Positions 1-6,501 of a stretch of DNA of 35,353 nt are shown here, piece by piece. Made by a program: the position numbers and the translations under genes. Source of the DNA: a virus; IMG/VR virus record IMGVR_UViG_3300017527_001415, positions 1-35,353 of that record, one strand, 5' to 3'. Numbering within the stretch: position 1 is the stretch's first letter; every line of letters begins with the position of its first letter. The notes beneath the pieces were generated by a model. That model did not search any database, was not told the origin of the DNA, and was given only the letters and a program-made list of their open reading frames with translations.

Positions 1-82
1 ACCGGGTGTCTCTCCTAATACCACGGGGCCGGAACACCCCGTGGTCTGTTAAGTCGCTACTACCGCATTTTTGGCATTTCAT
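1..82 (-). CDS. Zinc-ribbon protein, NrdR-like N-terminus (partial, runs off the left edge)
   Basis: A leftward reading frame opens at an ATG at 82-80 behind a good Shine-Dalgarno (AAGGAGA at 93-87) and stays open to the window edge. The first 27 residues hold a CxxC pair (Cys3, Cys6) and an Arg-rich stretch ending RRDTR. That layout resembles the N-terminal zinc ribbon of NrdR-type regulators and of small phage zinc-ribbon proteins, but the second Cys pair and any ATP-cone lie outside the window, so the family call is weak. It follows the next leftward gene by 53 bases and probably shares its transcript. An 8-bp perfect inverted repeat (21-28 with 37-44) lies inside the visible coding part. 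Confidence 0.55.
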   Translation of the reverse strand, partial: MKCQKCGSSDLTDHGVFRPRGIRRDTR

Positions 83-109
83 GGTGTCTCCTTTGGCGTG
101 TGGGTGGAT

Positions 110-129
110 CGGGGGGCCGAAGCCCCCCG
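110..129 (-). terminator. Intercistronic GC hairpin with UUCG tetraloop
   Basis: On the - strand this reads as an 8-bp perfect stem CGGGGGGC / GCCCCCCG closed by a C(UUCG)G tetraloop, one of the most stable known. It lies 6 bases after the stop of the leftward gene at 136-645 and ahead of the ribosome-binding site of the next leftward gene. There is no T-tract after it, so it is not a classic intrinsic terminator; it may be an attenuator or an mRNA-stabilising hairpin. Confidence 0.5.
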
Positions 130-135
130 GTGGGA

Positions 136-645
136 TCAGATTGCCTCTTCAGCTGCGAGGCGGGCGCGTTTGGCTGCGCTGCGGAGGATGTTCCCGCAGT
201 TCATCCGGACCATTCCCGGATTGCGGCCCTCGTACCGCTCGAAGAGCCAATTCTGAATGCTGACCCAGCCCCAATCGCCAGCCTGCTTCTTGAACTGGCG
301 GCCCAGCTTGACCGAAAGGCCGTGCTCGATCGGCATCTGCGCCAGGGCCTTTGCCACGGTGCGGAGCACCTCCGCCTCGTCCAAGCCGCGCAGCGTGTCC
401 GCTGTCGCGTCGGCGATGTCGTAGGTGTCCCTTCCGGACGCCGTGACGTCCAAGCCGCGGACGTAGCGGCTGTGGTCGGGGAACAACCGGACCTTCAGGA
501 CGAAGCCACAAAAGTCACACGGCTGGTTTAGCCGCTCAACGCCGTTGACGCCGCCGCAATCGGGGCAGGTCAGGTGCTTGCTCTTGTCGGTCAGGTCGCG
601 GGTCAGGGTGTTTGCCGTGGTGGTGCGTGGTGTGTTTGCGCTCAT
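136..645 (-). CDS. Phage zinc-ribbon protein of unknown function
   Basis: A 169-residue protein. The start is well supported: AGGAGG (656-651) sits 6 bases upstream of the ATG, and a sigma70-type promoter lies further upstream (726-754). A zinc ribbon is visible near the N-terminus (Cys27, Cys30, Cys43, Cys46). The C-terminal half is basic and helical, ending in an NPGMVRMNCGNILRSAAKR segment, a type of motif I associate with small phage proteins of unknown role. DNA or RNA binding is plausible but inferred. The gene is clearly richer in G+C than the structural genes to the right. It is transcribed away from the late operon, as early or regulatory phage genes often are. Overlapping frames on the other strand lack ribosome-binding sites and are rejected. 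Confidence 0.75.
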   Translation of the reverse strand: MSANTPRTTTANTLTRDLTDKSKHLTCPDCGGVNGVERLNQPCDFCGFVLKVRLFPDHSRYVRGLDVTASGRDTYDIADATADTLRGLDEAEVLRTVAKALAQMPIEHGLSVKLGRQFKKQAGDWGWVSIQNWLFERYEGRNPGMVRMNCGNILRSAAKRARLAAEEAI

Positions 646-725
646 TTTGTCCTCCTGGACTTGAGCTGCGCCCTTTTACGGGCAGTGGGCCGTTGGGGGA
701 GCCTCTCTCCCTCAACGACAGTTTC

Positions 726-754
726 AGTAGAACACACCGTGCGGCTCCTGTCAA
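726..754 (-). promoter_or_regulatory. Leftward sigma70-type promoter with extended -10
   Basis: On the - strand: -35 TTGACA (754-749, exact consensus), a 17-base spacer, and -10 TCTACT (731-726, 4 of 6). The spacer ends in TGTGT, giving a TRTGN extended -10. Predicted transcription starts near 719, about 75 bases ahead of the leftward start codon. A 7-bp inverted repeat, CACCGTG (735-741) and CACGGTG (761-767), brackets the -35 and could be an operator. Confidence 0.7.
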
Positions 755-767
755 GTACCACACGGTG
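735..767. promoter_or_regulatory. Candidate operator (inverted repeat around the leftward -35)
   Basis: CACCGTG at 735-741 and its exact reverse complement CACGGTG at 761-767 are 26 bases apart centre to centre, about 2.5 helical turns, and flank the -35 of the leftward promoter. This suits a dimeric repressor, but no repressor gene is visible in the window and the arms are only 7 bp. Confidence 0.35.
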
Positions 768-978
768 CACGCGGGGGGGCCGCTGCGGGTGCGGTGCGGC
801 GCGGGTGGTCTCGTTGGGTCCCCCCGGCGGGGGGTGGCCGGTGCGCGGTGCGGGGGCGGTCGCGAGGGGGCCGGTCGTATTTAAAAACTGGTCCGTCCAC
901 CTATCGAATTTTTTCGGGAGCACTAAGTAACCCACGTATTCAACTATCCGTGCCCAGTTAGCCTTTGTGCACCAATAC

Positions 979-1007
979 TTGACAGAGAGCTTCATCTGTG
1001 CTATAAT
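979..1007 (+). promoter_or_regulatory. Late promoter, exact sigma70 consensus with extended -10
   Basis: TTGACA (979-984), a 17-base spacer and TATAAT (1002-1007), both hexamers exact and spacing optimal, with TGTG one base before the -10. Transcription should start near 1014. It is the only strong promoter seen ahead of the packaging and head genes, so it probably drives the late operon. An upstream GTGCACC element (967-973) is also found ahead of the divergent leftward promoter. Confidence 0.85.
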
Positions 1008-1027
1008 GAGAGTAGAATAAGGAAGCC

Positions 1028-1048
1028 ATGTCAAATGCTTCGTTTTAA
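1028..1048 (+). CDS. Six-codon leader mini-ORF (candidate)
   Basis: Inside the predicted late leader, AAGGA (1019-1023) lies 4 bases before an ATG that opens a frame of six codons (MSNASF) closed by TAA. It is 47 bases upstream of the terS start. The ribosome-binding site and position fit a leader peptide, but so short an ORF can arise by chance and no attenuator hairpin is evident between it and terS. Confidence 0.25.
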   Translation: MSNASF

Positions 1049-1095
1049 GGTGTCGCTGGCATAGGTTGCCTTGCGGATCTAATGGGGAGGAAGAG

Positions 1096-1512
1096 ATGCA
1101 GCCCAATTGGGATCATATTAAGGAAGTGTGGGAGCAGGGTGTAGAAGATTTAACTGTAGTCGCCGACCAGTATCAAGTGTCGCTCCCTAGTATTACCCTG
1201 AAAGCTCAGTCGGAAGGCTGGGGTGATAGGGGCAGTGCTACCCCTTTATGTCCAGATTTGTCTGTGCCTATCCTCACCGAAAAGGAAGTGTTGCTGGCAC
1301 ACAAAACAGATTTAGGTCGTCTTAGGTTACTGGCGTGTACCGTAATGGAAACCATGCAGTATGAGGTTGATGGCGCAGTAATTTTGAAATCTTTAGAAAA
1401 GCTGGCGAGAATTTATACCCAAGTCATTCCCATGGAACGCAAAACGTTTGGGCTGGACGAAGGTACATCTGATATGCCGGATGGCATCACGATCAATGTC
1501 GGCGACAGGTAA
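1096..1512 (+). CDS. terS: Terminase small subunit
   Basis: A 138-residue protein and the first gene after the late promoter. Residues 5-42 (W-D..I...W..GVEDLTVVADQYQVS...LKAQSEGW) form the N-terminal helix-turn-helix typical of phage small terminases: a Trp-led helix, then A-x-x-Y-x-V-S, then an EGW end. Small terminase recognises the phage DNA packaging site and regulates the large subunit. The ATG at 1096 was chosen because GGGGAGG (1084-1090) sits just upstream; a longer frame from a TTG at 1066 has no such site. The 3' end overlaps the large terminase gene, and the pairing supports the call. Confidence 0.8.
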   Translation: MQPNWDHIKEVWEQGVEDLTVVADQYQVSLPSITLKAQSEGWGDRGSATPLCPDLSVPILTEKEVLLAHKTDLGRLRLLACTVMETMQYEVDGAVILKSLEKLARIYTQVIPMERKTFGLDEGTSDMPDGITINVGDR

Positions 1513-2995
1513 TCTTAACTTCGAAGAGGACCTTGCCGGTTTTTCGCCCCGGCAAATGGCCGCAGTTGATGCCCTTGACGACCGCAAAATCCGGTATATT
1601 TTATACGGCGGCGCGTTGGGGGGCGGGAAAAGTTACCTGCTTAGATGGGCTGCCGTAAGACAGCTAATAAAGATAGTAAAAATATATAGAGTCAATAAAC
1701 CTGTCGGGATGATAGCATGCGAGAATTATCCGGCCCTGAAAGACAGACAGATACAAAAAATTGCGACAGAGTTTCCAGCGTGGTTGGGGACGTCGCACAA
1801 TGATCATAAAGATTATGGCAGATGTTACATTTTAAATCCCAAGTTTGGCGGCGGCGTGATCGTGCTGAGGAACTTGGACGACACCAGTAAGTACCAGAGT
1901 GCAGAGTTTGTTTTCGTTTTCGTTGACGAGTTGACAAAGAATAAATATGAAGTGTTCACATTCCTCAGATCACGATTGCGCTGTCCAGGGGTTCCGACAA
2001 ATGAACTCAAATTTATTGGTGCTACCAATCCCGGTGGAATCGGTCACGGATGGTGCAAAGCCTTCTGGATCGACCGAATCTTCGCTGACGAATGGTCCGG
2101 ATTCGAAGACGAATTCAAATACATACCTTCCAAAGCAACAGACAATCCCCACCTTGATGATGATTACTACCGAACACTTGATACGCTGCCAAAAAACCTC
2201 CGAGAAGCGTTTAGAAATGGATCCTGGGACATATATCTGGGGCAGGCTTTCACCGAGTTCAGAAAAGAAATACATATCCTTCCGGATGACACCCCAATCC
2301 CCGCAGGTGCTCCGTGCTATCAGACGTTCGATTGGGGCTTCGGAAAGCCTTTCAGCGTAGGGTGGTGGTATGTTGATAACGAAGGGCGGTTAATAAGATT
2401 CGCAGAATGGTACGGCTGGAACGGGACACCGAACGAAGGACTTAGAATGGCCGACTCGACTATTGCACAAGGTATAGTTGATCGGGAGAAAAGTTTCAAT
2501 GTTAACGGAGTGCCGAGAAACTTTATAAGGATTTCTGGAAATGACATATTTAACAAAAAGCCAGATTACAAAGGCGGTGGGCAAGGCAAATCCACTGCCG
2601 AGGTCTTTGCGGCACATGGACTACATTTCAATCCTGGTGACTCTTTACGAACACTTAAAATCCGTCAATTTAGAGAAAGACTTAAGGTCAGAAGCGATGG
2701 CCAACCAATGTTGTATGTGTATAAAACATGCGACCAATTTATAAGGACAATACCGAACCTGGTGATGGACACCAAAACAACTGAAGATATCGACACAGAC
2801 GGTGAAGATCATGCATACGACGAAGCGTGTAACCTCTGCATGGCGCGTCCGATAACTCCGGAACCGCCGCCAGTGATACAATCTGAGGTTGATAAACGTT
2901 TAGATCATTTAGAAAAACAAATAAGCGACCCATATGATAGGTTCGAACAGGAAACAGTACAAAACGATTTCGGAATAATAGCAACACTACAATAG
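1496..2995 (+). CDS. terL: Terminase large subunit
   Basis: The packaging motor ATPase and nuclease, about 499 residues from this start. The Walker A region GGALGGGKS is at about residues 38-46, and Walker B with the catalytic Asp-Glu pair at 144-145 follows a hydrophobic strand (FVFVFVDE). The C-terminal RNase H-like nuclease is visible as Asp279 (FDWGFGKP), Asp350 (SGNDIF) and Asp442 (DHAYDE). These are the expected acidic residues for metal-dependent cutting of concatemeric DNA. Length and motif order are normal for the family. The start is uncertain: in-frame ATGs lie at 1448, 1481 and 1496, none with a clear ribosome-binding site, so translation is probably coupled to terS, which it overlaps. 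Confidence 0.93.
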   Translation: MSATGNLNFEEDLAGFSPRQMAAVDALDDRKIRYILYGGALGGGKSYLLRWAAVRQLIKIVKIYRVNKPVGMIACENYPALKDRQIQKIATEFPAWLGTSHNDHKDYGRCYILNPKFGGGVIVLRNLDDTSKYQSAEFVFVFVDELTKNKYEVFTFLRSRLRCPGVPTNELKFIGATNPGGIGHGWCKAFWIDRIFADEWSGFEDEFKYIPSKATDNPHLDDDYYRTLDTLPKNLREAFRNGSWDIYLGQAFTEFRKEIHILPDDTPIPAGAPCYQTFDWGFGKPFSVGWWYVDNEGRLIRFAEWYGWNGTPNEGLRMADSTIAQGIVDREKSFNVNGVPRNFIRISGNDIFNKKPDYKGGGQGKSTAEVFAAHGLHFNPGDSLRTLKIRQFRERLKVRSDGQPMLYVYKTCDQFIRTIPNLVMDTKTTEDIDTDGEDHAYDEACNLCMARPITPEPPPVIQSEVDKRLDHLEKQISDPYDRFEQETVQNDFGIIATLQ

Positions 2996-3004
2996 GGGAT
3001 TATA

Positions 3005-3283
3005 ATGGAAGTTATTTTTGCAAAAGACAAAATCGCTGATGCGGCTACATTTTTTCTGGACGCAAGCCCAGAACGCCCTGTAACTTTCCAAGTTGACGGT
3101 GCTCTTGCTGCCGATACGTTTACTATTACCGGTGCTGGTATTGACGGTTCAACTGCAACTACTCTGGCAACAGCGATGGTACTTTCAGCTGCCGCCCCCG
3201 TTATAACTTTCACTTACCCCATTAGAATTATAATTACCAAGGGTACACCGGCTAATAACGTTGGGCTAATGAAGTTGGGCTAA
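3005..3283 (+). CDS. Small hypothetical virion-region protein
   Basis: A 92-residue protein, start supported by AGGGGA (2994-2999), which overlaps the terL stop. The sequence is rich in Ala, Thr, Val and Ile in alternating beta-like patterns and has no Cys, membrane helix or known motif. A small beta-sandwich virion protein is possible, but I do not recognise the family. The gene ends inside a perfect 14-bp tandem duplication (3260-3287) that appears to have altered its last codons and its junction with the next gene. Confidence 0.65.
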   Translation: MEVIFAKDKIADAATFFLDASPERPVTFQVDGALAADTFTITGAGIDGSTATTLATAMVLSAAAPVITFTYPIRIIITKGTPANNVGLMKLG

Positions 3284-3287
3284 TGAA
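3260..3287 (+). repeat. 14-bp perfect tandem duplication at a gene end
   Basis: GTTGGGCTAATGAA occurs twice head to tail (3260-3273, 3274-3287). Removing one copy makes the upstream gene end TTA TGA, overlapping the next gene's ATG in a standard ATGA junction. With both copies the upstream gene gains a Gly and stops at TAA, leaving a 7-base gap. Confidence 0.9.
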
Positions 3288-3290
3288 GTT

Positions 3291-3521
3291 ATGATAAATT
3301 TCGAAGGCCTACTACTTTGTATAAATACTATCGGGATATTCATGATACTGGTATGCATTTTCATGTTAATGAACGTGTTGAAAAAGCTAAAGCCCGAAAT
3401 ACGATACGTGTCGACCAAGAAAGAAGACAGACAAACTGTTAGCCATATGAAGGACGTATATCAGGAGGCATGGGAAGGGGACCCTATAATTGCTAACAAA
3501 AGAACGGAGACAATAAAATGA
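3291..3521 (+). CDS. Small single-pass membrane protein, unknown
   Basis: A 76-residue protein with one clear hydrophobic helix at about residues 7-28, followed by a basic stretch (LKKLKPEIR) and a polar C-terminal tail. This suggests an N-out/C-in single-pass topology by the positive-inside rule. No Shine-Dalgarno is obvious at the ATG; coupling to the preceding gene is likely and was probably tighter before the 14-bp duplication. The stop overlaps the next start (ATGA at 3518-3521). Its place among terminase and portal genes does not explain a membrane role, and no function is assigned. Confidence 0.6.
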   Translation: MINFEGLLLCINTIGIFMILVCIFMLMNVLKKLKPEIRYVSTKKEDRQTVSHMKDVYQEAWEGDPIIANKRTETIK

Positions 3522-4003
3522 TACTCACGTGCACCATGTGCGGCCACGAGATTGCCGACATCAGCGAAGATACTAGGTTACCAATACAAGGGTCTATGTT
3601 CCCCTCCAAGGATCCCAAACACGGCTTCCCTCCTCCGTGGTCACCCGTGGTGGGGTGGGAATATATGTATTGTCCCCTTTGTAGCAAACGTCCTTTCCTT
3701 GATCCAGCTGATGACGGCAATATTTCTATTACTACCAACGAAGGACCCAGGGTCATTACCGCAAAGGGTGTCATTGATGTCACCCCAGAGGTTGTTGATA
3801 TCCCTAAGAGGGAAGTGGTAGACGTTACCCCAGAGATGATAGATAAATCTGAGTTACTTGAGGAACATATCTATGAAGAGGAACCTACTTCTACTTTCGA
3901 ATATCTTTTAGAATCTGGAGAGATAACGCAGAAGGGTTCTTGGTTTGCTTTCGAGGGTAAAAATTATCGTAGAGCTGATTTAGAGGAAATAATCAATGGC
4001 TAA
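3518..4003 (+). CDS. Zinc-ribbon protein between terminase and portal
   Basis: A 161-residue protein. Cys5, Cys8, Cys52 and Cys55 (CTMC and CPLC) form a split zinc ribbon with a Pro/Trp-rich loop between the pairs. A middle segment repeats V-[IV]-D-V-T-P-E-[VM]-[VI]-D (about residues 87-110). The C-terminal third is acidic and ends in a compact domain (SWFAFEGKNYRRADLEEI). Small zinc-ribbon genes are common beside phage portal genes, but their job is unknown to me. It overlaps the genes on both sides (4 and 8 bases), indicating coupled translation. Confidence 0.7.
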   Translation: MILTCTMCGHEIADISEDTRLPIQGSMFPSKDPKHGFPPPWSPVVGWEYMYCPLCSKRPFLDPADDGNISITTNEGPRVITAKGVIDVTPEVVDIPKREVVDVTPEMIDKSELLEEHIYEEEPTSTFEYLLESGEITQKGSWFAFEGKNYRRADLEEIING

Positions 4004-6134
4004 AGACGCTGATTATAAGGGTAGTGAGCTTATACCTGATAGGGACCACCAAGATGTAGGTAGGAGAGTATTCGACCTACTTGATCAGGTGCTGTCAGAC
4101 AAGGAATCACTTGGTCTTGAATCCAAGTGGTATAGGTTCTACGAACTTGGAAAGAATAAGCAGTGGCGGAAGCATTCCGAAGACCTTACTCTAGTGTCTG
4201 CTAACCTGCTTTCGGTACATCGAAGACGTACTATAAATACCCTCACAGATAATAACCCTACCTTCAACGTACGCCGAATAATATCAAAGGATGATACGGA
4301 CGAGAAGTTCAAAACGGTTCTCAGGGCTACAGAATATTGGTGGAATGAGACCGAGCAACAGGACATACTTGAACTATCCGTACATAATGGCGAGACATAT
4401 GGTGTATGTATCGAAAAATCTGTCTTTGACCTTGAAAAGGAGTATGGAATAGGTGAAGTAGATACCGTGAACGTTGATCCGTTCCATTTTGGCCTTTATC
4501 CGGTCAAGTGCAAAGATATTCAGAAGGCCCAGGCGGTTCTCCACTACTATCCGATGTCTGTCCGAGATATTAAGAGGAACTTCGGAAAAGCCGCAAAGGA
4601 AGTTACAGCCGATTCTGAGGTTCTGAACTCCCTTAGTGATGACCGGAGATATGTTTCAGGCGTCAAAGAAACTGTCGCGGGTCACGGATCGGGTCAGACG
4701 ACATTCGGTGGATCGGTCAGGAACCTCATGGCAAATCTCACGGGGTCCACGTCAAATAACGATAGCGACGAAGCAATTGTCTGCGAGTGTTGGGTAAAAG
4801 ATTACAGCCAAGACGAAAAAGGCTTGTCGGTTTACACTGGTAATATAAGGGTTATAACGGTTGTGAACGGCACGATTGTGCTGTCGGATAAGTCTAACCC
4901 GTCGATAAACCCCGACTTGCCGAGGGAAGTAGTTGCCAAGACATATCTCTATAGCCGTTTCCCATTTGCAAAAGCCAATTCGAATAAAGACCCAGTAAAT
5001 TTCTGGGGCGAAAGTGACTTCGAACAGCTTACGGGGCTGCAGATGGAGCTAAATAAATCCCTAAGTCAGTTCTCTTCATTAAAGGACAAGGTAGCCGGTG
5101 TCAAGTTTGTCAACCCCATCACCTCTGGGGTATCCGAATCCAAAATCACTACCGGCGCAACTATCCTTGCCCCTACTACGATGAATCATGGGATGGGCTA
5201 TATACCCCCTCCACCTATTCCGAAAGAGCTTTTTGAGTCTATGACGATGTATAAGGAGCTGTTTTTTGCTGTTGCGGGGACATTTGATTTGGAGCAGGCG
5301 AATACTCCTGGTAGTCAGGTTATCGCATACAAGGCCATTGCGGCCCTTATTGAAAGAGCATCTACTATGATGCGGGGTAAAATCCGTAACTATAGTAGAC
5401 TTATAAGGGATCGGGGCCGGATGGCAGTCTCCATGATGCAGAATTGGTATACGGAAGAAAGGTTCATTACCTTTACAGAAGGCGGAGACGAGGTTCCCGG
5501 TGCAGTTCTTGGTGTGGATATGATCGTGCCGATGAAGTTGACGGTTGTCAACGGATCAACCATGCCGGTGTCAAATGTCCAGAGACGTGAAGAGTCCCTT
5601 ACCCTATATGACAAGGGTGCCATCGACAACGAAGAGCTTCTTAAAATGCTGGAATGGCCCAAATATAATGAAGTTGTTACCCGCATGGAGTCAGGCCCTG
5701 TTGGTGAGTTTGTTACAAAGCTTATCGATGCCGGTATGCCAGAAGAAATGGCCCAATACTTCAACGAGATATCCGAACTTGATGAGAAGAAGCTGGAGAG
5801 GGGTCTTGAGAGGGGCGAAATACCATTCTTTAACCAGGTATTTCAATTTGAGGGTATGCAACCAGATGTGAAATCTGAAATAGATATTCAGAAGGCACAG
5901 GCAGAAGTAGAGGAGTCAAACGCCAGGACAAACAAACTGGGTGCCGATGCTGACGAGATAATGGCCCGTGCAGAGAAGGAAAGGGCGTCTATTGGGCAGA
6001 CCGACGAACGGATCAAAATTGAACGCGCAAAGGTTGCTGCCGATGCCAGGAATAAGGCGAGGGAAATGCAGATAAAGGAAAAAGAAAGTAAAGAAAAACC
6101 CAAATTAACTGAGGTAAAGAATGCCGCTGCATGA
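3996..6134 (+). CDS. Portal protein
   Basis: A 712-residue protein whose position after terminase and before the scaffold, length close to the P22 portal, and content support the call. The N-terminal part (about residues 20-110) has the portal-like pattern of a charged amphipathic helix, a Trp-Tyr segment and an N-x-L-x-x-x-x-R..T...N.P..NV strand leading into the ring core. The portal is the dodecameric channel at one capsid vertex that docks the terminase and later the tail. The last 90 or so residues are a long charged coiled coil (KAQAEVEES to KEKESKEK), comparable in placement to the barrel region of podovirus portals. The start overlaps the preceding gene by 8 bases. Confidence 0.88.
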   Translation: MAKDADYKGSELIPDRDHQDVGRRVFDLLDQVLSDKESLGLESKWYRFYELGKNKQWRKHSEDLTLVSANLLSVHRRRTINTLTDNNPTFNVRRIISKDDTDEKFKTVLRATEYWWNETEQQDILELSVHNGETYGVCIEKSVFDLEKEYGIGEVDTVNVDPFHFGLYPVKCKDIQKAQAVLHYYPMSVRDIKRNFGKAAKEVTADSEVLNSLSDDRRYVSGVKETVAGHGSGQTTFGGSVRNLMANLTGSTSNNDSDEAIVCECWVKDYSQDEKGLSVYTGNIRVITVVNGTIVLSDKSNPSINPDLPREVVAKTYLYSRFPFAKANSNKDPVNFWGESDFEQLTGLQMELNKSLSQFSSLKDKVAGVKFVNPITSGVSESKITTGATILAPTTMNHGMGYIPPPPIPKELFESMTMYKELFFAVAGTFDLEQANTPGSQVIAYKAIAALIERASTMMRGKIRNYSRLIRDRGRMAVSMMQNWYTEERFITFTEGGDEVPGAVLGVDMIVPMKLTVVNGSTMPVSNVQRREESLTLYDKGAIDNEELLKMLEWPKYNEVVTRMESGPVGEFVTKLIDAGMPEEMAQYFNEISELDEKKLERGLERGEIPFFNQVFQFEGMQPDVKSEIDIQKAQAEVEESNARTNKLGADADEIMARAEKERASIGQTDERIKIERAKVAADARNKAREMQIKEKESKEKPKLTEVKNAAA

Positions 6135-6501
6135 TTATCATTGTAATGCCTGTGATCTCGTTTTTGAGGAGATTGTAAAATGGGACGAACGTCAGGTGAA
6201 ATGCCCTAATTGCCAGGGTGCATCATTCAGGGTATATCTTAATTTTAAGGGGATAGAGAAATCTACTCCGGATTGGCTGTACGATACTTTAGAGGTCGTC
6301 GACAAGGACGGGGAACAACACTGTCAGGACTTTTTGAAGCATCCAACAAAGGGTACATATAAAAATTGGATGAAGGGGGAGGGGCTTCGACCCATGGAAG
6401 AAGGTGAGTCTATGAAGAAGAAATCCCGTGATACTTCTAACATACGCCGAATGGTGCATGAGAAGTTCAGGAAGGACAATACAATAGAGGTTAGACCATG
6501 A
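6121..6501 (+). CDS. FmdB-like zinc-ribbon protein
   Basis: A 126-residue protein beginning MPLHDYHCNACDLVFEE, the hallmark start of the FmdB-type putative regulatory zinc ribbon, with Cys pairs at 8/11 and 28/31. The rest is basic and helical. FmdB-like ribbons occur in many phages between the portal and scaffold genes. Their function is not established; a DNA-contact or assembly role is guesswork. The gene overlaps the portal gene by 14 bases and the scaffold gene by 4. Confidence 0.8.
   Translation: MPLHDYHCNACDLVFEEIVKWDERQVKCPNCQGASFRVYLNFKGIEKSTPDWLYDTLEVVDKDGEQHCQDFLKHPTKGTYKNWMKGEGLRPMEEGESMKKKSRDTSNIRRMVHEKFRKDNTIEVRP

Larger units (their letters stand above)
646..1095. other. Divergent control region between leftward and late operons
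   Basis: This 450-base stretch holds no convincing gene. It carries a leftward promoter near 726-754, a very G-rich + strand block at about 770-865, a composition change at about 870-900, the rightward late promoter at 979-1007 and an 80-base leader with a 6-codon mini-ORF. In the G-rich block, six Cs (820-825) and six Gs (829-834) can pair across a 3-base loop, and several other runs of three or more Gs could form a quadruplex. Confidence 0.6.

Noticed and set aside
100-531. Open + strand frame opposite the leftward zinc-ribbon gene (and smaller ones nearby)
   Set aside because: No ribosome-binding site or promoter; long frames on both strands are expected in G+C-rich sequence, and the - strand gene has the zinc ribbon, strong ribosome-binding site and promoter.
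574-930. Frames of 60-150 codons on both strands across the control region
   Set aside because: They run through the promoters and G-rich block, lack ribosome-binding sites and give low-complexity Gly/Arg-rich products.
1066-1095. Longer start (TTG at 1066) for small terminase
   Set aside because: The ATG at 1096 has GGGGAGG at ideal distance and begins exactly at the conserved N-terminal helix.
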